A DNA stretch of 64,000 nucleotides, from the NCBI GenBank assembly GCA_921293015.1, contig OV121085.1, positions 13,479,731 to 13,543,730 on the forward strand. The letters are read 5' to 3'. A program made the translations under genes and the position numbers. The DNA is from Phorcus lineatus. Taxonomy: Eukaryota; Mollusca; Gastropoda; Trochida; Trochidae. The notes beneath the pieces were generated by a model, which saw only the letters and a list, made by a program, of their open reading frames with translations, made no database searches and was not told the origin of the DNA. Below are positions 10,101 to 20,877 of the stretch, in pieces. Each line of letters opens with the position of its first letter. Position 1 is the first letter of the stretch.

Positions 10101-12438
10101 AAGAAACCCTCCCTGGACGCATCTGTGTTGAAAAATTTCAGGCCCATATCAAACCTGCCGTTTCTTTCTAAAGTACTGGAGAGAGTAATCCTGGAGAGAC
10201 TGAATCAACACCTAAGGAAGCATGACCTGAACGACATGTTCCAGTCTGCCTACAGATCCCGACACTCCACAGAGACTGCTCTCCTCAGAGTGCAGAACGA
10301 CTTCCTCAGATACATCGATGGACAGAACATAGTTCTCCTTGCTCTACTAGACCTGTCGTCAGCTTTCGACACTGTGGACCACTCCATTCTGATGTCACGA
10401 CTAGAGCACACACTTGGGATAACTGGACTGGCGCTGTCATGGTTCAAGTCTTATCTCACAGGACGCCGAATGAGTGTTCAGGTGGATGGTGTCACATCAA
10501 AGGCATATGACTTGACGCACGGTGTGCCACAAGGATCAGTACTGGGGCCAGTGTTGTTTTCCACCTACATTCTACCAATTGGCGGCATCATGCGCGACAA
10601 TGGTCTAAACTACCACTTATACGCTGACGACAATCAGCTCTACATCTGTGCTAAGCCATCAACGTACCAATCATGTCAAACCAAGTTGGAATCATGTGTA
10701 CAGGACCTTAGTGAATGGATGTGTGCAAATTTTCTAAAACTCAATGAAGACAAGACAGAGTTTATGATACTGGGAACAAAGCATCAGCTGCAGAAAATAT
10801 GCCCTCGGCCTCTTTCTGTCGGTACCGCAGAGATACCATCAACGGATCAAGTAAAGAATCTTGGAGTCGCCATCAACAACACACTGTCTGCTACTCGTCA
10901 TGCCCTGAAGTCTGCCCGCACTGCCACAATGCATCTCAGAAGCATCGGCAAAGTGAGGAAATATTTGGACACAGAAACCACCAAGCTGCTTGTGCACTCC
11001 TATGTCACATCATCTCTGGACTACTGCAACTCCCTGTTGATCAACTCCAGCGCATCTTCACACCTTCAACGAGTCCAAAACATGGCTGCCCGAGTCGTCA
11101 CGAGGACCAAGAAGTTCGACCACATCACTCCCGTGTTGAAGAAGTTGCACTGGCTTCCGGTCAAAGAGAGGATACAGTACAAAGTACTTACTCTCACCTA
11201 CGCTGCTCTCAATGATGAGAACTCACCACGCTACCTCAAAGATCTGATCCATGTCTACGAACCCACTCGTGCTCTGAGATCTGCCCAAGAGCAAAGACTG
11301 GTCTTACCTACCACAAAATCAAAATTGGCAGAAAGGTCGTTCTCAGTTGCTGCTCCAAAACTATGGAACTCTTTGCCCCTTGAACTTAAGTCCGCCACAC
11401 CAATCCAGACATTCAGAGAAAATCTGAAAACCTATCTCTTCAGAAAAGCCTTTTTAAACTGACTCTTGTCAACTGACACTATAGCGCCGCTGAGCAGCTC
11501 CAGCTGGAAGATAGGCGCTCTACAAATTCATTATTATTTCACACAAATATTACCTTCATCAGTATACCATTTTTCCGATTCTCAAACCTGTGACAACTGG
11601 ATTAATTGTGTTGTATTTAACTGTCTATTATTCTACATTACTCTGCTTTAGAAAAGTATACAATTTGTTTTTAGCAACATCCCTGTGTCAACTTGAACAC
11701 TCATGCATAGGACTGCATACAGTTGTATGGGTATATGTTTCTAGCCTTTGCGATATCTCATTAACTAATAGGAACAACACTGTTTCAATTGCTACATATC
11801 AAACATGTACACGAATTGGAGTTTGAAGAAACAAGATACCGGTGTGCCAACAAAAACGGATGTAGAACCGATGGTAATGCGTAATGCTTTGTTGTTATTG
11901 GTTAATGACGTTTAATCAATTATGAGCAATAACTATCAAATCGCAGGTTTGCTAAAAAATAAAAACATTATTAATCTAAGATTGCCATTATTTTTGTGTC
12001 GAGCACTTTTACCTTGTCGTTCATTCAAGAATGCCTTCATGAATACATTTTCTTGTGAGGACGTCACTTCCATCAGATATGCATTGCTTTTCTGACAATA
12101 TTCCTGAAAATGTTACCATAACAAGTCAAATCAAATATATATAATTCATCGTACATTTGTGTTAAATCAAGACTAGTCAATTTGTACATTTTTTAGTAAA
12201 AATAATAATATTTGTTTATACAAAATAACACTGCTTACTTCATGAGAATGTTTAAAGAATAACATCCTTTACTTGGCATGTTATTGCATAAACATGTGAC
12301 ACACAAATGGACAGGAACATAGAAACATGGATACGAGAATAGATGTACTCACTACAGCTTCTGTAAACGTCATCTTAACATTCTTGTGTTTATAACAGGA
12401 GTTCTCAAATTGAGTCCATCCATTTGGACATCCAATAT
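7107..12438 (-). CDS. C-type lectin-domain gene 2 with a LINE in its intron
   Basis: Three minus-strand exons join in phase. 12438-12353 begins after TTTTCAG and encodes IGCPNGWTQFENSCYKH to FTEAV. 12103-12013 (91 bp) encodes EYCQKSNAYLMEVTSSQE to LNERQ. 7339 down to about 7119 encodes DTGVWLGANDILMEG, the GEPTGRQGGEDC loop, YHWGDHFC and GALCEM. Phases are 1-0, 0-1 and then 1, identical to the CTLD gene at 15528. The last exon either reads through to TAA at 7107-7109 or ends at a GC-type donor (AG|GCAAGT). The expected EPN/QPD triplet reads EPT, so calcium-dependent sugar binding may be altered. I did not find the signal-peptide exon, expected above 12438. The 4.7-kb intron between the last two exons contains a LINE in opposite orientation. 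The likely product is a secreted single-CTLD lectin. Confidence 0.82.
8244..11462 (+). CDS. LINE endonuclease-reverse transcriptase, uninterrupted
   Basis: The 1072-codon frame encodes an apurinic-type endonuclease followed by reverse transcriptase. Endonuclease motifs: INARSVRNK (about residue 118), ICVITETWL (about 142), YRPP, TGDFNI (about 258), HTLDLV and LSDHKTV (about 323). Reverse transcriptase motifs: FRPISNLPFLSKVLERVI (about 631), QSAYRSRHSTETALL, LLDLSSAFDTVDH (about 702), GVPQGSVLGPVLF (about 758), the catalytic YADD (about 791), LKLNEDKTEFMILG and VKNLGV. The C-terminal part contains HWLPVKERIQYKV, common to CR1/Jockey-type elements. There is no stop or frameshift, so the copy could be young and possibly competent. 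The first Met at 8244 may lie in host flank; a later Met near 8358 is an alternative. No separate ORF1 was recognised. Confidence 0.93.
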   Translation: MWTLFVIFCTTITENICVLNSTKLTTQAHTAYYPDLHHMRTMGPNQSPIVYSRETLLSIQETIKKLPSNHDVRLTNNGKFTKTTRRMRGCRAGRKVKRHSRNNFDDSSYIQQKLLLCIINARSVRNKTLELHEYIMDHHIDICVITETWLKDSDCVAVNELVPVNYSLLTCNREGRQGGGIAVIYKTSISAVQLKENQLSYKSLEYLDVRLNFNSVTFRLTAVYRPPASTKNNSSTDDVFKDLADLLETSVSSNEPLIMTGDFNIALDKSDHPITQRFNELLFTMGLKQHVKDSTHRLGHTLDLVMTKEMDKIVSSTLVLDHGLSDHKTVFCNLKLDKPGPLRKTVSYRKTRSINTDLFMDDVNKAFLQHSHTTMASSLKESSNVTERVNTYNKVLHQVMDKHAPLKTRRVIVRPSSSWMTEEINYAKHERRQAEKNWRRNKIEINRQIYCASRNRVNVLIRQAKQDHVKDSLSNCKKDSKQLFAITKQLTEPRQEYNSRSKEESLKQAIKFGEYFISKVTNLRDAISTQLADTVDPMYKDTAFTGRPLSHFYPTTMQEVTKIIQNSPVKSCHLDPVPTWLLRNCLPVFVEESYLIISASVDEATVPDSFKEAIISPILKKPSLDASVLKNFRPISNLPFLSKVLERVILERLNQHLRKHDLNDMFQSAYRSRHSTETALLRVQNDFLRYIDGQNIVLLALLDLSSAFDTVDHSILMSRLEHTLGITGLALSWFKSYLTGRRMSVQVDGVTSKAYDLTHGVPQGSVLGPVLFSTYILPIGGIMRDNGLNYHLYADDNQLYICAKPSTYQSCQTKLESCVQDLSEWMCANFLKLNEDKTEFMILGTKHQLQKICPRPLSVGTAEIPSTDQVKNLGVAINNTLSATRHALKSARTATMHLRSIGKVRKYLDTETTKLLVHSYVTSSLDYCNSLLINSSASSHLQRVQNMAARVVTRTKKFDHITPVLKKLHWLPVKERIQYKVLTLTYAALNDENSPRYLKDLIHVYEPTRALRSAQEQRLVLPTTKSKLAERSFSVAAPKLWNSLPLELKSATPIQTFRENLKTYLFRKAFLN
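8244..11545 (+). mobile_element. CR1/L2-type non-LTR retrotransposon (LINE)
   Basis: The element carries one long open frame (see the CDS entry) and a short 3' untranslated part with TAGCGCCGCTGAG and GATAGGCGCTCTAC, ending in a degenerate ATT-rich tail near 11520-11545. That kind of short 3' end is typical of CR1/L2-like elements of marine invertebrates; the clade call is from memory of the style, not a phylogeny. The true 5' end is uncertain and lies within or before 8244-8350. No clear target duplication was seen. It sits antisense in an intron of the minus-strand CTLD gene 2. Confidence 0.85.
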
Positions 12439-15400
12439 CTGAAAACAGAATTGTGACCGAATGGTACTTCATTACATATAACTTTAAGGTTATTTGTAGC
12501 AAAAGTTTTTTGAGACAAGATGACATTTAAATGCTTTGGTCATGAATCATCTGTCAATATTTCTGTCCATATTTATTTATCTATAATCGTAATGAGACTT
12601 CATAATAAACACCTGTATCATGACATCAAAATGACAAAATAGTTTGTTAGACCTCTTAATAACGTTTTGCATGTATGTACACATGCTAAACTATATACAC
12701 TAACAAACGATATTCAGTAAAGAAATACAATACTTTCCTTCTACATGAGATATATAACCGAAAACGGGAGCAAATGAGAATAGAGAATCTAATCAAGTAA
12801 TAAGACCCGGCATATAATATCCGGAAAATTGGCAATATGTGAACTTGAATAACAAATAGCAAGATCATGTTAACTTTTTTTTATCCTCGGTCGGTTATCC
12901 TCCGATATTCTTCACAATCACCATTTGGAAAATTTAACAGGAAATGTTGTACTAAATCGACGCATTAGTTTCGTAGGCGTACACAGACCAAGGGAGTGTA
13001 ATTTCAGTACAGCTTTTCCTGGTATAAAGTTTTCCATGCGAACAATGATCTTGGACGACCAATTAGTTTTTCATTATGAGAAATATAAACTTAAAGGCAT
13101 AATGCCTCGTGTTATTGGAAGAAATGCTGAAATTCTGTCAGGAGGGTCTGTAACTTGAAATCATTTATATATAAGGGAGATAACTCGAGACTCTCTAGAT
13201 AACGAGATCGCTGTATTAAATAGTTGATTTATCAATGTAACTGAGATTTGTCTATATTCTTTCTTTCAAGGCTGTGATTTTGTTTCTTATATACATTATA
13301 TATTAAACTGTTACTTCTCTATTTCATTGTATATACATGTATGGTTCACTTTGATAAATATTAATTGTTACATTAAATATGATGAGTGATAAGTTTAAAA
13401 CCCGAACTTTAACTTTAGGAAATGTCCTCTTTAAAGGTTTTGGAATGCCAATCAAGCTTTTGGTGATAGGGGTGATTCAAACATTTTTCGTTTTTGCACT
13501 AGTAACCTCAGAATCAAGCAAATGACTTAAATCTGACAAATTACTTGAAAAACATGTTTTAAAAATGTCTTTTAAAATGATGTATTTTTACACTTTAAAC
13601 GAACAGTAGGAGTCACTCGTGTAACCATGGAGATTCACAATGAAAAGAGTGTGATCAAGCACGTCTTTCTTTTTATTTGAAATATGGATGGTGATTATAG
13701 AAAAGTGCGCAATTTGCGCATAGCTTTAAGAAACACATGACTTTTCAAACGAGGATATAAATTGCTACTTCATGACACGGATGTCGATGTCATGATGACA
13801 TGATAATACCAGGAGATAGATAGTGTACACATTAGAATGCACGTATCTCTATAATGAACGGAAATTCGGCCCAATAAAAATACAATGTTTTCTTGGGTGG
13901 TGAAAAATGCGAAAAACTTTCCTGTTATATTTTTCGTGGGAATTGCGTTTAGTTATAGATATTAGTTGATAGGATAGATTCATTGTATATCTATTTAGAT
14001 CTAATTTTATAAGAGGGTCACTACTTAACAATACTGATTTCAAGGAAAATGGAGTCAGGAACTTAGGAGGTCATTAATAGAATACATGATTAGTTTGAGT
14101 TTATCCTTGTGCAGCACAGAAGTGGTTGATATCTATAACAATCTCTAAAGCGATGAAAAAGATTATACAAAGGTAACACATTCAGTTTTTCCGAAACGGC
14201 TCCATTTGCTCTACATATATACGTGAATGAAAACATACAACTATAAATGTCATGACTAGCCGTACCTCATCCTGACCATTTTATAAGAAGAAGAGGGTGG
14301 CTTGTTCTCTACAAATAGTTTTGAAATAAAGATTGTTAACCTAACTGTGATCCACAGTGAGAGATCAAGCGGTATCTCCTACGAGATATCTTTTGACAGT
14401 ATATTTTGAACAATGTCCGGCAAAGGCCAGTAAATGACGTCAAAATTGTTTGACCTCATGAAGCAATGACATCAAAATGATATGACGTCATAAACAAATT
14501 GCTATGTTAACATAGTTTTAGGAGTCAGTAGTGAAGAGTAACGGGAAGTCCATTTTTCATGGAAACGTATTGTGAATTTATTTTGGATAATAAACCGAAT
14601 TTCACTCTCCAATGTTGATAAAATAAGCCTCGGATAATTGTAACTTTAATCTCGTGTTGATATATTTGAGATCTTCACACTTGAGTGAGATTCTCTAATT
14701 GTTCTCAACTCTTCTTACTCTACCTGCCAATTTCTTTATTTTCATGTCCTAAAACAATATAACTCGATCCTAAGATTAAATATCATCGTAATTGTAATGT
14801 CTTCTCATTCCTTAATAAATACATCATTCTTGTTACGCTGGTTAACAAGGTACAAAGGAAAAGACAATCATGTCAAGATTCTGACAAGGACAATAGAGCA
14901 ATCTCATTAGAATCAGTACAAACCTCACACTCGTACGCAGCAAGTCACGTGATTTAAATGTTTTCATGACATTGACAGATTCCTCGGTATTCAGGCAGTT
15001 AACTCTATTACTAGTTTGATTTAAAAGTGTAGAAATATATAATGAGAGGTCGACAGCTAAATTCGAAATCTTCGGATAGAAGTGAGAATAGATAGTTGTC
15101 GAACCCACAATACGTCTAGTCGGAAGAAAACAATTACCAAATGTTCAGACGGGTCGTCATCGTAATTTCCTCATAAATTATAACCAACTTATACTCGTGT
15201 GTCTTAAAGGAGCAATAGCTTGTTTTGAAAACATCGTCTTTCAATTGATAACGTTTATGTTCGTTCATCGCGTTCAATAAATTCGCCAAAACGTGCTCCT
15301 GTCCTCTTAATTCGAGCAAGACCTATGAATAAACGTGTCTCTTTCTGTAGATATTTGGTCTGGTGTTTATTCAACCTCGTGGTAACGAATTATGATCTGA

Positions 15401-15527
15401 TTTTAATGAGACTGGTGTTTAATGTAGAGATAACCCATCTTAACAAGGTCTCTAGAGGTGACCCTGTCTTCTTATCTGGTTGTGTGACTCACCATATTGT
15501 CGTCGGTTAAATCACAATACGCCAAAT
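12439..15527. other. Region between head-to-head CTLD genes
   Basis: This separates the minus-strand CTLD gene 2 from the plus-strand CTLD gene 3. The missing signal exon of gene 2 should lie here. A hydrophobic minus-strand frame beginning MILLFVIQVHILPIF near 12868 was considered, but its downstream splice site does not fit the required phase. Two TGACGTCA motifs occur within about 14430-14490. No other coding exon was recognised. Confidence 0.4.
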
Positions 15528-17347
15528 ATGAAACGTTTTCTACTCATTTTCTGCTTTATATATTCCTTTAACGAAGCAGGTAAGATGATAGACTTACATG
15601 TTAGTATTCAAATAATTTAAAAAAAATAATAATTGCATAATAATGCATTTCAAATGAGTGAGAAGATATGAAATAATACAACCATAGTAATATGAGTCCA
15701 AGAAGGATTAGAGTACATGTGCAACAAATGTTTCAGATATCATAATCGTGAAAAACTTATATATGTTCTGTTGATTAAGGTATAATAATCTATTGTTCAG
15801 CTATACCAATATTAGATTTTAAGTAAAAGTAAATTAGGTCACAATGTAGAAGTCATCTGTTTAAATTGCTCTTTGTACAGGGAAATAAACCGACTGGTTT
15901 CATATATGCTTCACTTCATTTGCGTACAATGTAACCCCTGCTGAGGTTACGCTTATCTTATTCAAAGTTGACAAGGTAGTGCGCACTTGTGGGTAACATA
16001 ATCTATATATAACTTGCAAGGTTTTTGTAAGTTGAAGGGCAATCTTGTTCTCAGTGAAACGTTAAACCTCATCCTTGTTTGACAGCATTGAGGATTTTCT
16101 GAGAAGAATTTATAAATAAGTGGTTCTATAAGATCATTTGCTGTCATGCGTCATGCATGAAAAATATCTTCATGACAAATGAAAAGATAAAAGGCCAGGT
16201 TGTGTAGAATGACATTTGAAAGGAAACATCTTAAAAAATACAAAGACGGGGAAAAATATGATAAAAGGTTAATAGTGAATATATTTTTGTTCGACGTTGT
16301 TTACGATATATCATTAAACGTACATGTTTTATAGAAGACATAAATAATAGGACACTACTTTTAAATGTGAAAGTATAGTTCAGATTTTATAATCATTATA
16401 CATATGTAAGAGAATGTTTTCAAAAGAAGTAGGGTTATTAGTGTAGAGAGGTTATTAAAAAACCTGCCGTGTCTGTTCATTAATTCAACAATAAAACAAA
16501 ACAATTAAACTTTTTCAAGAAAGTGGTTGTTCCTGTCCTGACGGTTGGGTAGTGTACAAGAACAGCTGCTACAATTTCATACATGATGGGCTGTACTACA
16601 TGTACTCCTATGCTAAGGTGAGTTACCTTTTTACCAAAACGTATTCATAACTTGTCGTCATTTTCATAAACATACCTTAATTCGGTTTACACCTTGATGT
16701 AGAATGGAGATATCAAGGTTCTTAATTATAATTTACATTAGGAATATTTTATGAGGATGTCATTATGAAACTATGAGTAAAAGTCATTCGTTTCTTAATT
16801 TCCTGTTCATTCTCATATCATTAATGTAAATAATGTTGGCAATAAATGCGTATAAAACATATTGTGGCCAGTACTTATTTCAATTTGACAAAGTTTCATC
16901 ATAAATTACAACTGATATCATAATATCTTAAAATATAGAAAAACATTTGGAATTTGAAGCATATCTTCGACAGATACATTTCCACGACTTTTCCGAGATA
17001 ATATAGTTACCGGTTTTTACTTGTGAGATATAGTGGTTGTGATTTAAAAAAAATGATTTCTTTCCATTTTTACTCCAGGCAAAATGTGGCTCCTTCAACT
17101 CTTATTTACTAGAAATAAACAACCAAGACGAGTCTGACTTCATTGACGGTTTTATCGATAACTTTTCTTGTAAGTATTCTTTCCTATGATCGTTACTTAT
17201 AGATAATTCATTTATGTGTAAATACAGGTATGCTTTATACTTTAAACCGACAAAGTAGTTTCGAGATGTAGTGTACACACTCTATAGTGTAGAGAAAGAG
17301 AAGTCTACGCAATGATTGATTCTTCTCTGAACATTTGAAAGAAACTA

Positions 17348-17419
<72 letters not shown>

Positions 17420-18814
17420 ATCTTACTGTTAAAAGAAACTACACTATCTATATATAGTAGTTTCTTTCAAATGTTCAGAGAAGAATCAATCATTGTGTAG
17501 ACTTCTCTTTATATATATTATAAGCGACACAATAACTTGACCTTTTTCATGTTTAGCATATGACATCTACACTGGTCACATTATAAGAGATCTCCAGGAT
17601 AGAAAAGGTATATACTGTACAAATCAGCGTCACTCGATTGGCCTTGAGTTTTAGAGTTTAAAAATGCCTTATTTGATTGCACGTGTTTGATATAAACTTC
17701 ATTCTTGGTAATCAAGTGAATATAATCAAAGATTTTTCTATCATATAGCTGGTTACGTGGCTTGGCTTGGCGTGTCTGATGCTAAGCAGGAGGGTAAATG
17801 GGTGTACGAACACGGAGGTCAGTCGCTGACCTACAGCAACTGGGCACCTGGTCAGCCAGGGTCAGAAAGCGGAAATGAGGACTGTGGCCTTCTCCAAAAC
17901 TATGGGAGTGGCTTCCGGTGGTATGATGCGCAGTGTCATAACCACGCATTCGTCATCTGCGAGATGTCGTAAGTCTGCTTCCTTGATAAGACAGTTACAT
18001 CTTATCTTGCTTGAACAACTGTTTAATATTACTTCCTTGATGTAACCTTCATCTTACTGTTAAAATCGAATCTAATACCAAATTCGCAAAAGAATGCATA
18101 GTCTGTAAGAAGTCTGTAACCACGATGCACATTTCATCATGCTCTATGAATATTGTATTTGCGATTGAAATGCCATCTACATGACTTTATTTTATCTCTC
18201 TCACTGTAAATATGGTACACTGTATTGTTTTCAATGCTTTGTAATGTCTTTGTATGTGACTAATTAATGTTTTATATTTCATTAAGAAATGTATTTAATT
18301 ATTTATAGATTCATTATCCTATATATCATTTATTTTTGTAGGCATCATCAATAAACAATCTCATTATGGCTTTGTAAATTATATACATATCGGAGTCCAG
18401 GGCTTAGATTTTCGAAGCTATTTTAGTGCTAAGATAGTCGTAAGCCAATGTTGATGTAAGGTACTATCTTAGTGCTAAGAGAGCTTTGAAAATCTAGGCC
18501 CTGCTTCGTAAGACAACCATATATGATAACCGACTATATAAAGAAATATTGTCATTTCACACGCAATATACACTTACTACTACACTACTACTTCTACTCA
18601 TACAGAATATTTTATGACTTGAACGCTGTATATGTCATCGAACGTCGAATGTGCATGTATACTGTCTATAGATATATATGCAGTTAGTAATGATCTTTGA
18701 AACCCTTTCATACAAAACATCTACTGAAAATGAAAACTTTGCCCCAAAAGGGCTATTTCTAAAATACGTTTCTTCTTTTTTTTCAGAGCCACGAAGAACG
18801 GTTTGGTAGGATAA
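15528..18814 (+). CDS. C-type lectin-domain gene 3, complete, secreted
   Basis: Six exons join in frame to about 179 residues. 15528-15579: signal peptide MKRFLLIFCFIYSFNEA. 16520-16617: ESGCSCPDGWVVYKNSCYNF and on to YAK. 17079-17169 (91 bp): AKCGSFNSYLLEINNQDESD to DNF. 17557-17607: an optional 51-bp exon, YDIYTGHIIRDLQDRK. 17749-17968: GYVAWLGVSD, the GQPGSESGNEDC loop, FRWYDAQC and FVICEM. 18787-18814: ATKNGLVG and stop. All borders are GT/AG and all phases agree; the 51-bp exon keeps the frame whether included or skipped. An AATAAA follows at 18858. The CTLD has the WLG core and the extra N-terminal cysteine pair of long-form domains, but the EPN/QPD position is QPG. The product is probably a small secreted lectin-like protein; the ligand is unknown. 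Confidence 0.87.
17296..17508. repeat. Palindromic element around a (TA)n tract
   Basis: Left arm about 17296-17350 (AGAGAAGTCTACGCAATG ... AAGAAACTACAC) is repeated in reverse complement at about 17450-17508. They flank a long (TA)n run at about 17350-17416. The arms differ at only a few positions. It lies in an intron of CTLD gene 3, upstream of the optional 51-bp exon. It is probably a foldback or MITE-like insertion; a TA target site cannot be separated from the TA tract. Confidence 0.8.
18399..18502. mobile_element. 104-bp hairpin MITE
   Basis: The ends AGGGCTTAGATTTTCGAAGC and GCTTTGAAAATCTAGGCCCT are near-perfect inverted repeats. The inner parts (TTTTAGTGCTAAGATAGT and ACTATCTTAGTGCTAAGA) pair as well, so almost the whole element folds into one hairpin. 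It lies in the last intron of CTLD gene 3. Confidence 0.8.
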
Positions 18815-18857
18815 TAAATTTCAGCCACTTGCATTTTATCGACGAGGTCAACACTTG

Positions 18858-18863
18858 AATAAA
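18858..18863 (+). terminator. Polyadenylation signal of CTLD gene 3
   Basis: AATAAA lies 44 bp after the stop codon of the CTLD gene ending at 18814, in a position suitable for a short 3' untranslated region. Confidence 0.6.
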
Positions 18864-20877
18864 GCTTAAAACGAAACATTTTCTTTCCTATGTACAAAGT
18901 AACTAGCTTCCCCTTTCGGGTGAATGGTTCAGAATCCTTTTACTATTATATATACAGTATGATTATTAGCATTATTATTATCATTATCATTATTAATATT
19001 ATTATCATTATTATTATTCAAATATTTTACTTAAAATATTACGTACTTCAAATATTGACAATGTCTGACAAATTCTGTTAGCTTACTGCATTTTACAATC
19101 GTGAAGGACATTTAATAAGAACCCTCAAATTCATAAATAGTTAAAAGCCCTGGTTCTAAACAGTAGCATTATGACGCCTATCTTGCAGTCCCGATATCTA
19201 CACTGCGTGTCGTCTGAAGAACAAATTATATCCGTATTTGTCAAAAGGAGTCATGAATTTGGTTTACATCCAACCATTATGAAACACTGAAATATAAATT
19301 TTAAAACAGTTTAGAGACTTTCTGACAGTCTATTTGAAGTGTTTACTTTGTCAATCTGCTGAACGAGGAAGTAAACTATTATGTGGATTAGGCATGGGCC
19401 TGATGTTTCTAATGGTTATTACTGAGTACACGTAAATCATGAATGTTGGTTACAGCGAATAATGCAAAAGAAACATTGGTTTGTAATGTGATTTTTTAAC
19501 AAGACACTAGCTTCAGTGATTATTTGTTAACACTTCTGTCGAATTTGCATTTAAAACTAACGAATGTTGATCCAAATCCAGCACAATGACATGTTCTTCT
19601 TTTTATTCATCGATTTGACTAGACAAGGAAGTGAATTATCATATGCATGTGTAATCACTTTGGTAGAAAACTTTCCTCATTCAAATTTCTATGCCCGTAT
19701 TATACTACCACCTTGTCATTATACCAAATGACAGTGCATTTCAATGTATGCCGAGTAACAACCAAAAGGGAAAAATGTTAAAATCAGAATCCATTTAACC
19801 TTCCTCACGCCTGATCAAACCTAAGCAATATGATAAAAATATCCTAAGAACAACCTAACCCCTACTACCATTTACAAAAATGACAACTAATCTCTCCTAT
19901 TCAACTACAAGTTACGGTTGTACTGTTTGCTATGGGAATAAGCGTTGCGGTACAGCTCACGAGGAGTTGAATAGCGCAAGAAATATTAAGTCAACGGTGA
20001 AATAAGCTGCACAAAGCTGTCCGTGCAAGGAGGAAGTAGTTTACACAAGTGGGCCTCTCCTACAATGCAACCTGATCGTGAATCATGCTTCGCATGTAAT
20101 TCAGTGGTCACGATTTGTGTATCAGATACCTTAAGGAGGGTGTTGTTTATTGTTACTTGAGACTGTGCAAATAGAAGTTATCTTAGGTAAGACAAGAGGT
20201 TAAATTCAGATACACGAAGTAATTCCCTAAACGGATAAAACTCTAAAAATAGAACTTTATCTCAGTGACGTATGAACTGTAATTACTGTAAGTTGAAATA
20301 TGTTTACGTTTATATAATCTACATCTACATAACAATCTATATACTAGTAGTAACACCAACCCACAGAAACCAAACATTCAAATTTTTTTCTATTCGATTT
20401 CTTCTCTACAGCTTTGTACACGATAAGATTACCTCGACTCAAAATCTTCATACGTATACGTTTTGGCGAAGTAAGGATAAACAATTTCATGCCAAAGCAG
20501 ATTACAATCCCATGATTCATACCAGTCAAAACTGGGATGGACATAGCTTTTCAGGAACGAAAATGACGATATTGAACTAACAGTCGCTTCTTGATGGGCG
20601 AGTTGGCGAAAATTGCCGAATCAAGCCTTGGACTCGACTCGTAAAGTTCAAATATGTGCAATATTGCATGATCCCAAATATTGTTCCAAATGTTTACCAC
20701 CTAAATGGTATGGATTTCTATTTCGTATATATCATAGTTGTATTTGTACATATTAAAAACAAATTCAAATTGATGTACATAAGGAAAGACATATATAAAT
20801 CAAATAGGGTCTATAGATAGATTCCAAGGTCCTCAATAATTGAAAACTGTACTTAGGACAATTAGACATAAACTTAC
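18864..20877. other. Mostly intergenic; possible last exon of the LU-domain gene
   Basis: No clear gene apart from a minus-strand candidate exon at 19213-19131. It follows an excellent acceptor (TTGTTCTTCAG), is in the phase required by the upstream donor at 20877, and reads DTQCRYRDCKIGVIMLLF to a stop. It could be the 3'-terminal coding exon of the minus-strand LU gene, but nothing conserved supports it (confidence about 0.25). The remaining sequence is AT-rich. Confidence 0.35.
18953..19020. repeat. Imperfect (ATT)n microsatellite
   Basis: A run of ATT, ATC and ATA triplets (TTATTATTATCATTATC and similar) interrupted by single substitutions. Confidence 0.85.

Noticed and set aside
10799-11215. 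138-codon plus-strand frame inside the LINE
   Set aside because: It is an alternative frame of the reverse-transcriptase coding region.
12686-12868. Hydrophobic minus-strand frame as signal exon of CTLD gene 2
   Set aside because: The only nearby donor (GG|GTCTTA) gives the wrong phase for the exon at 12438 and is weak.
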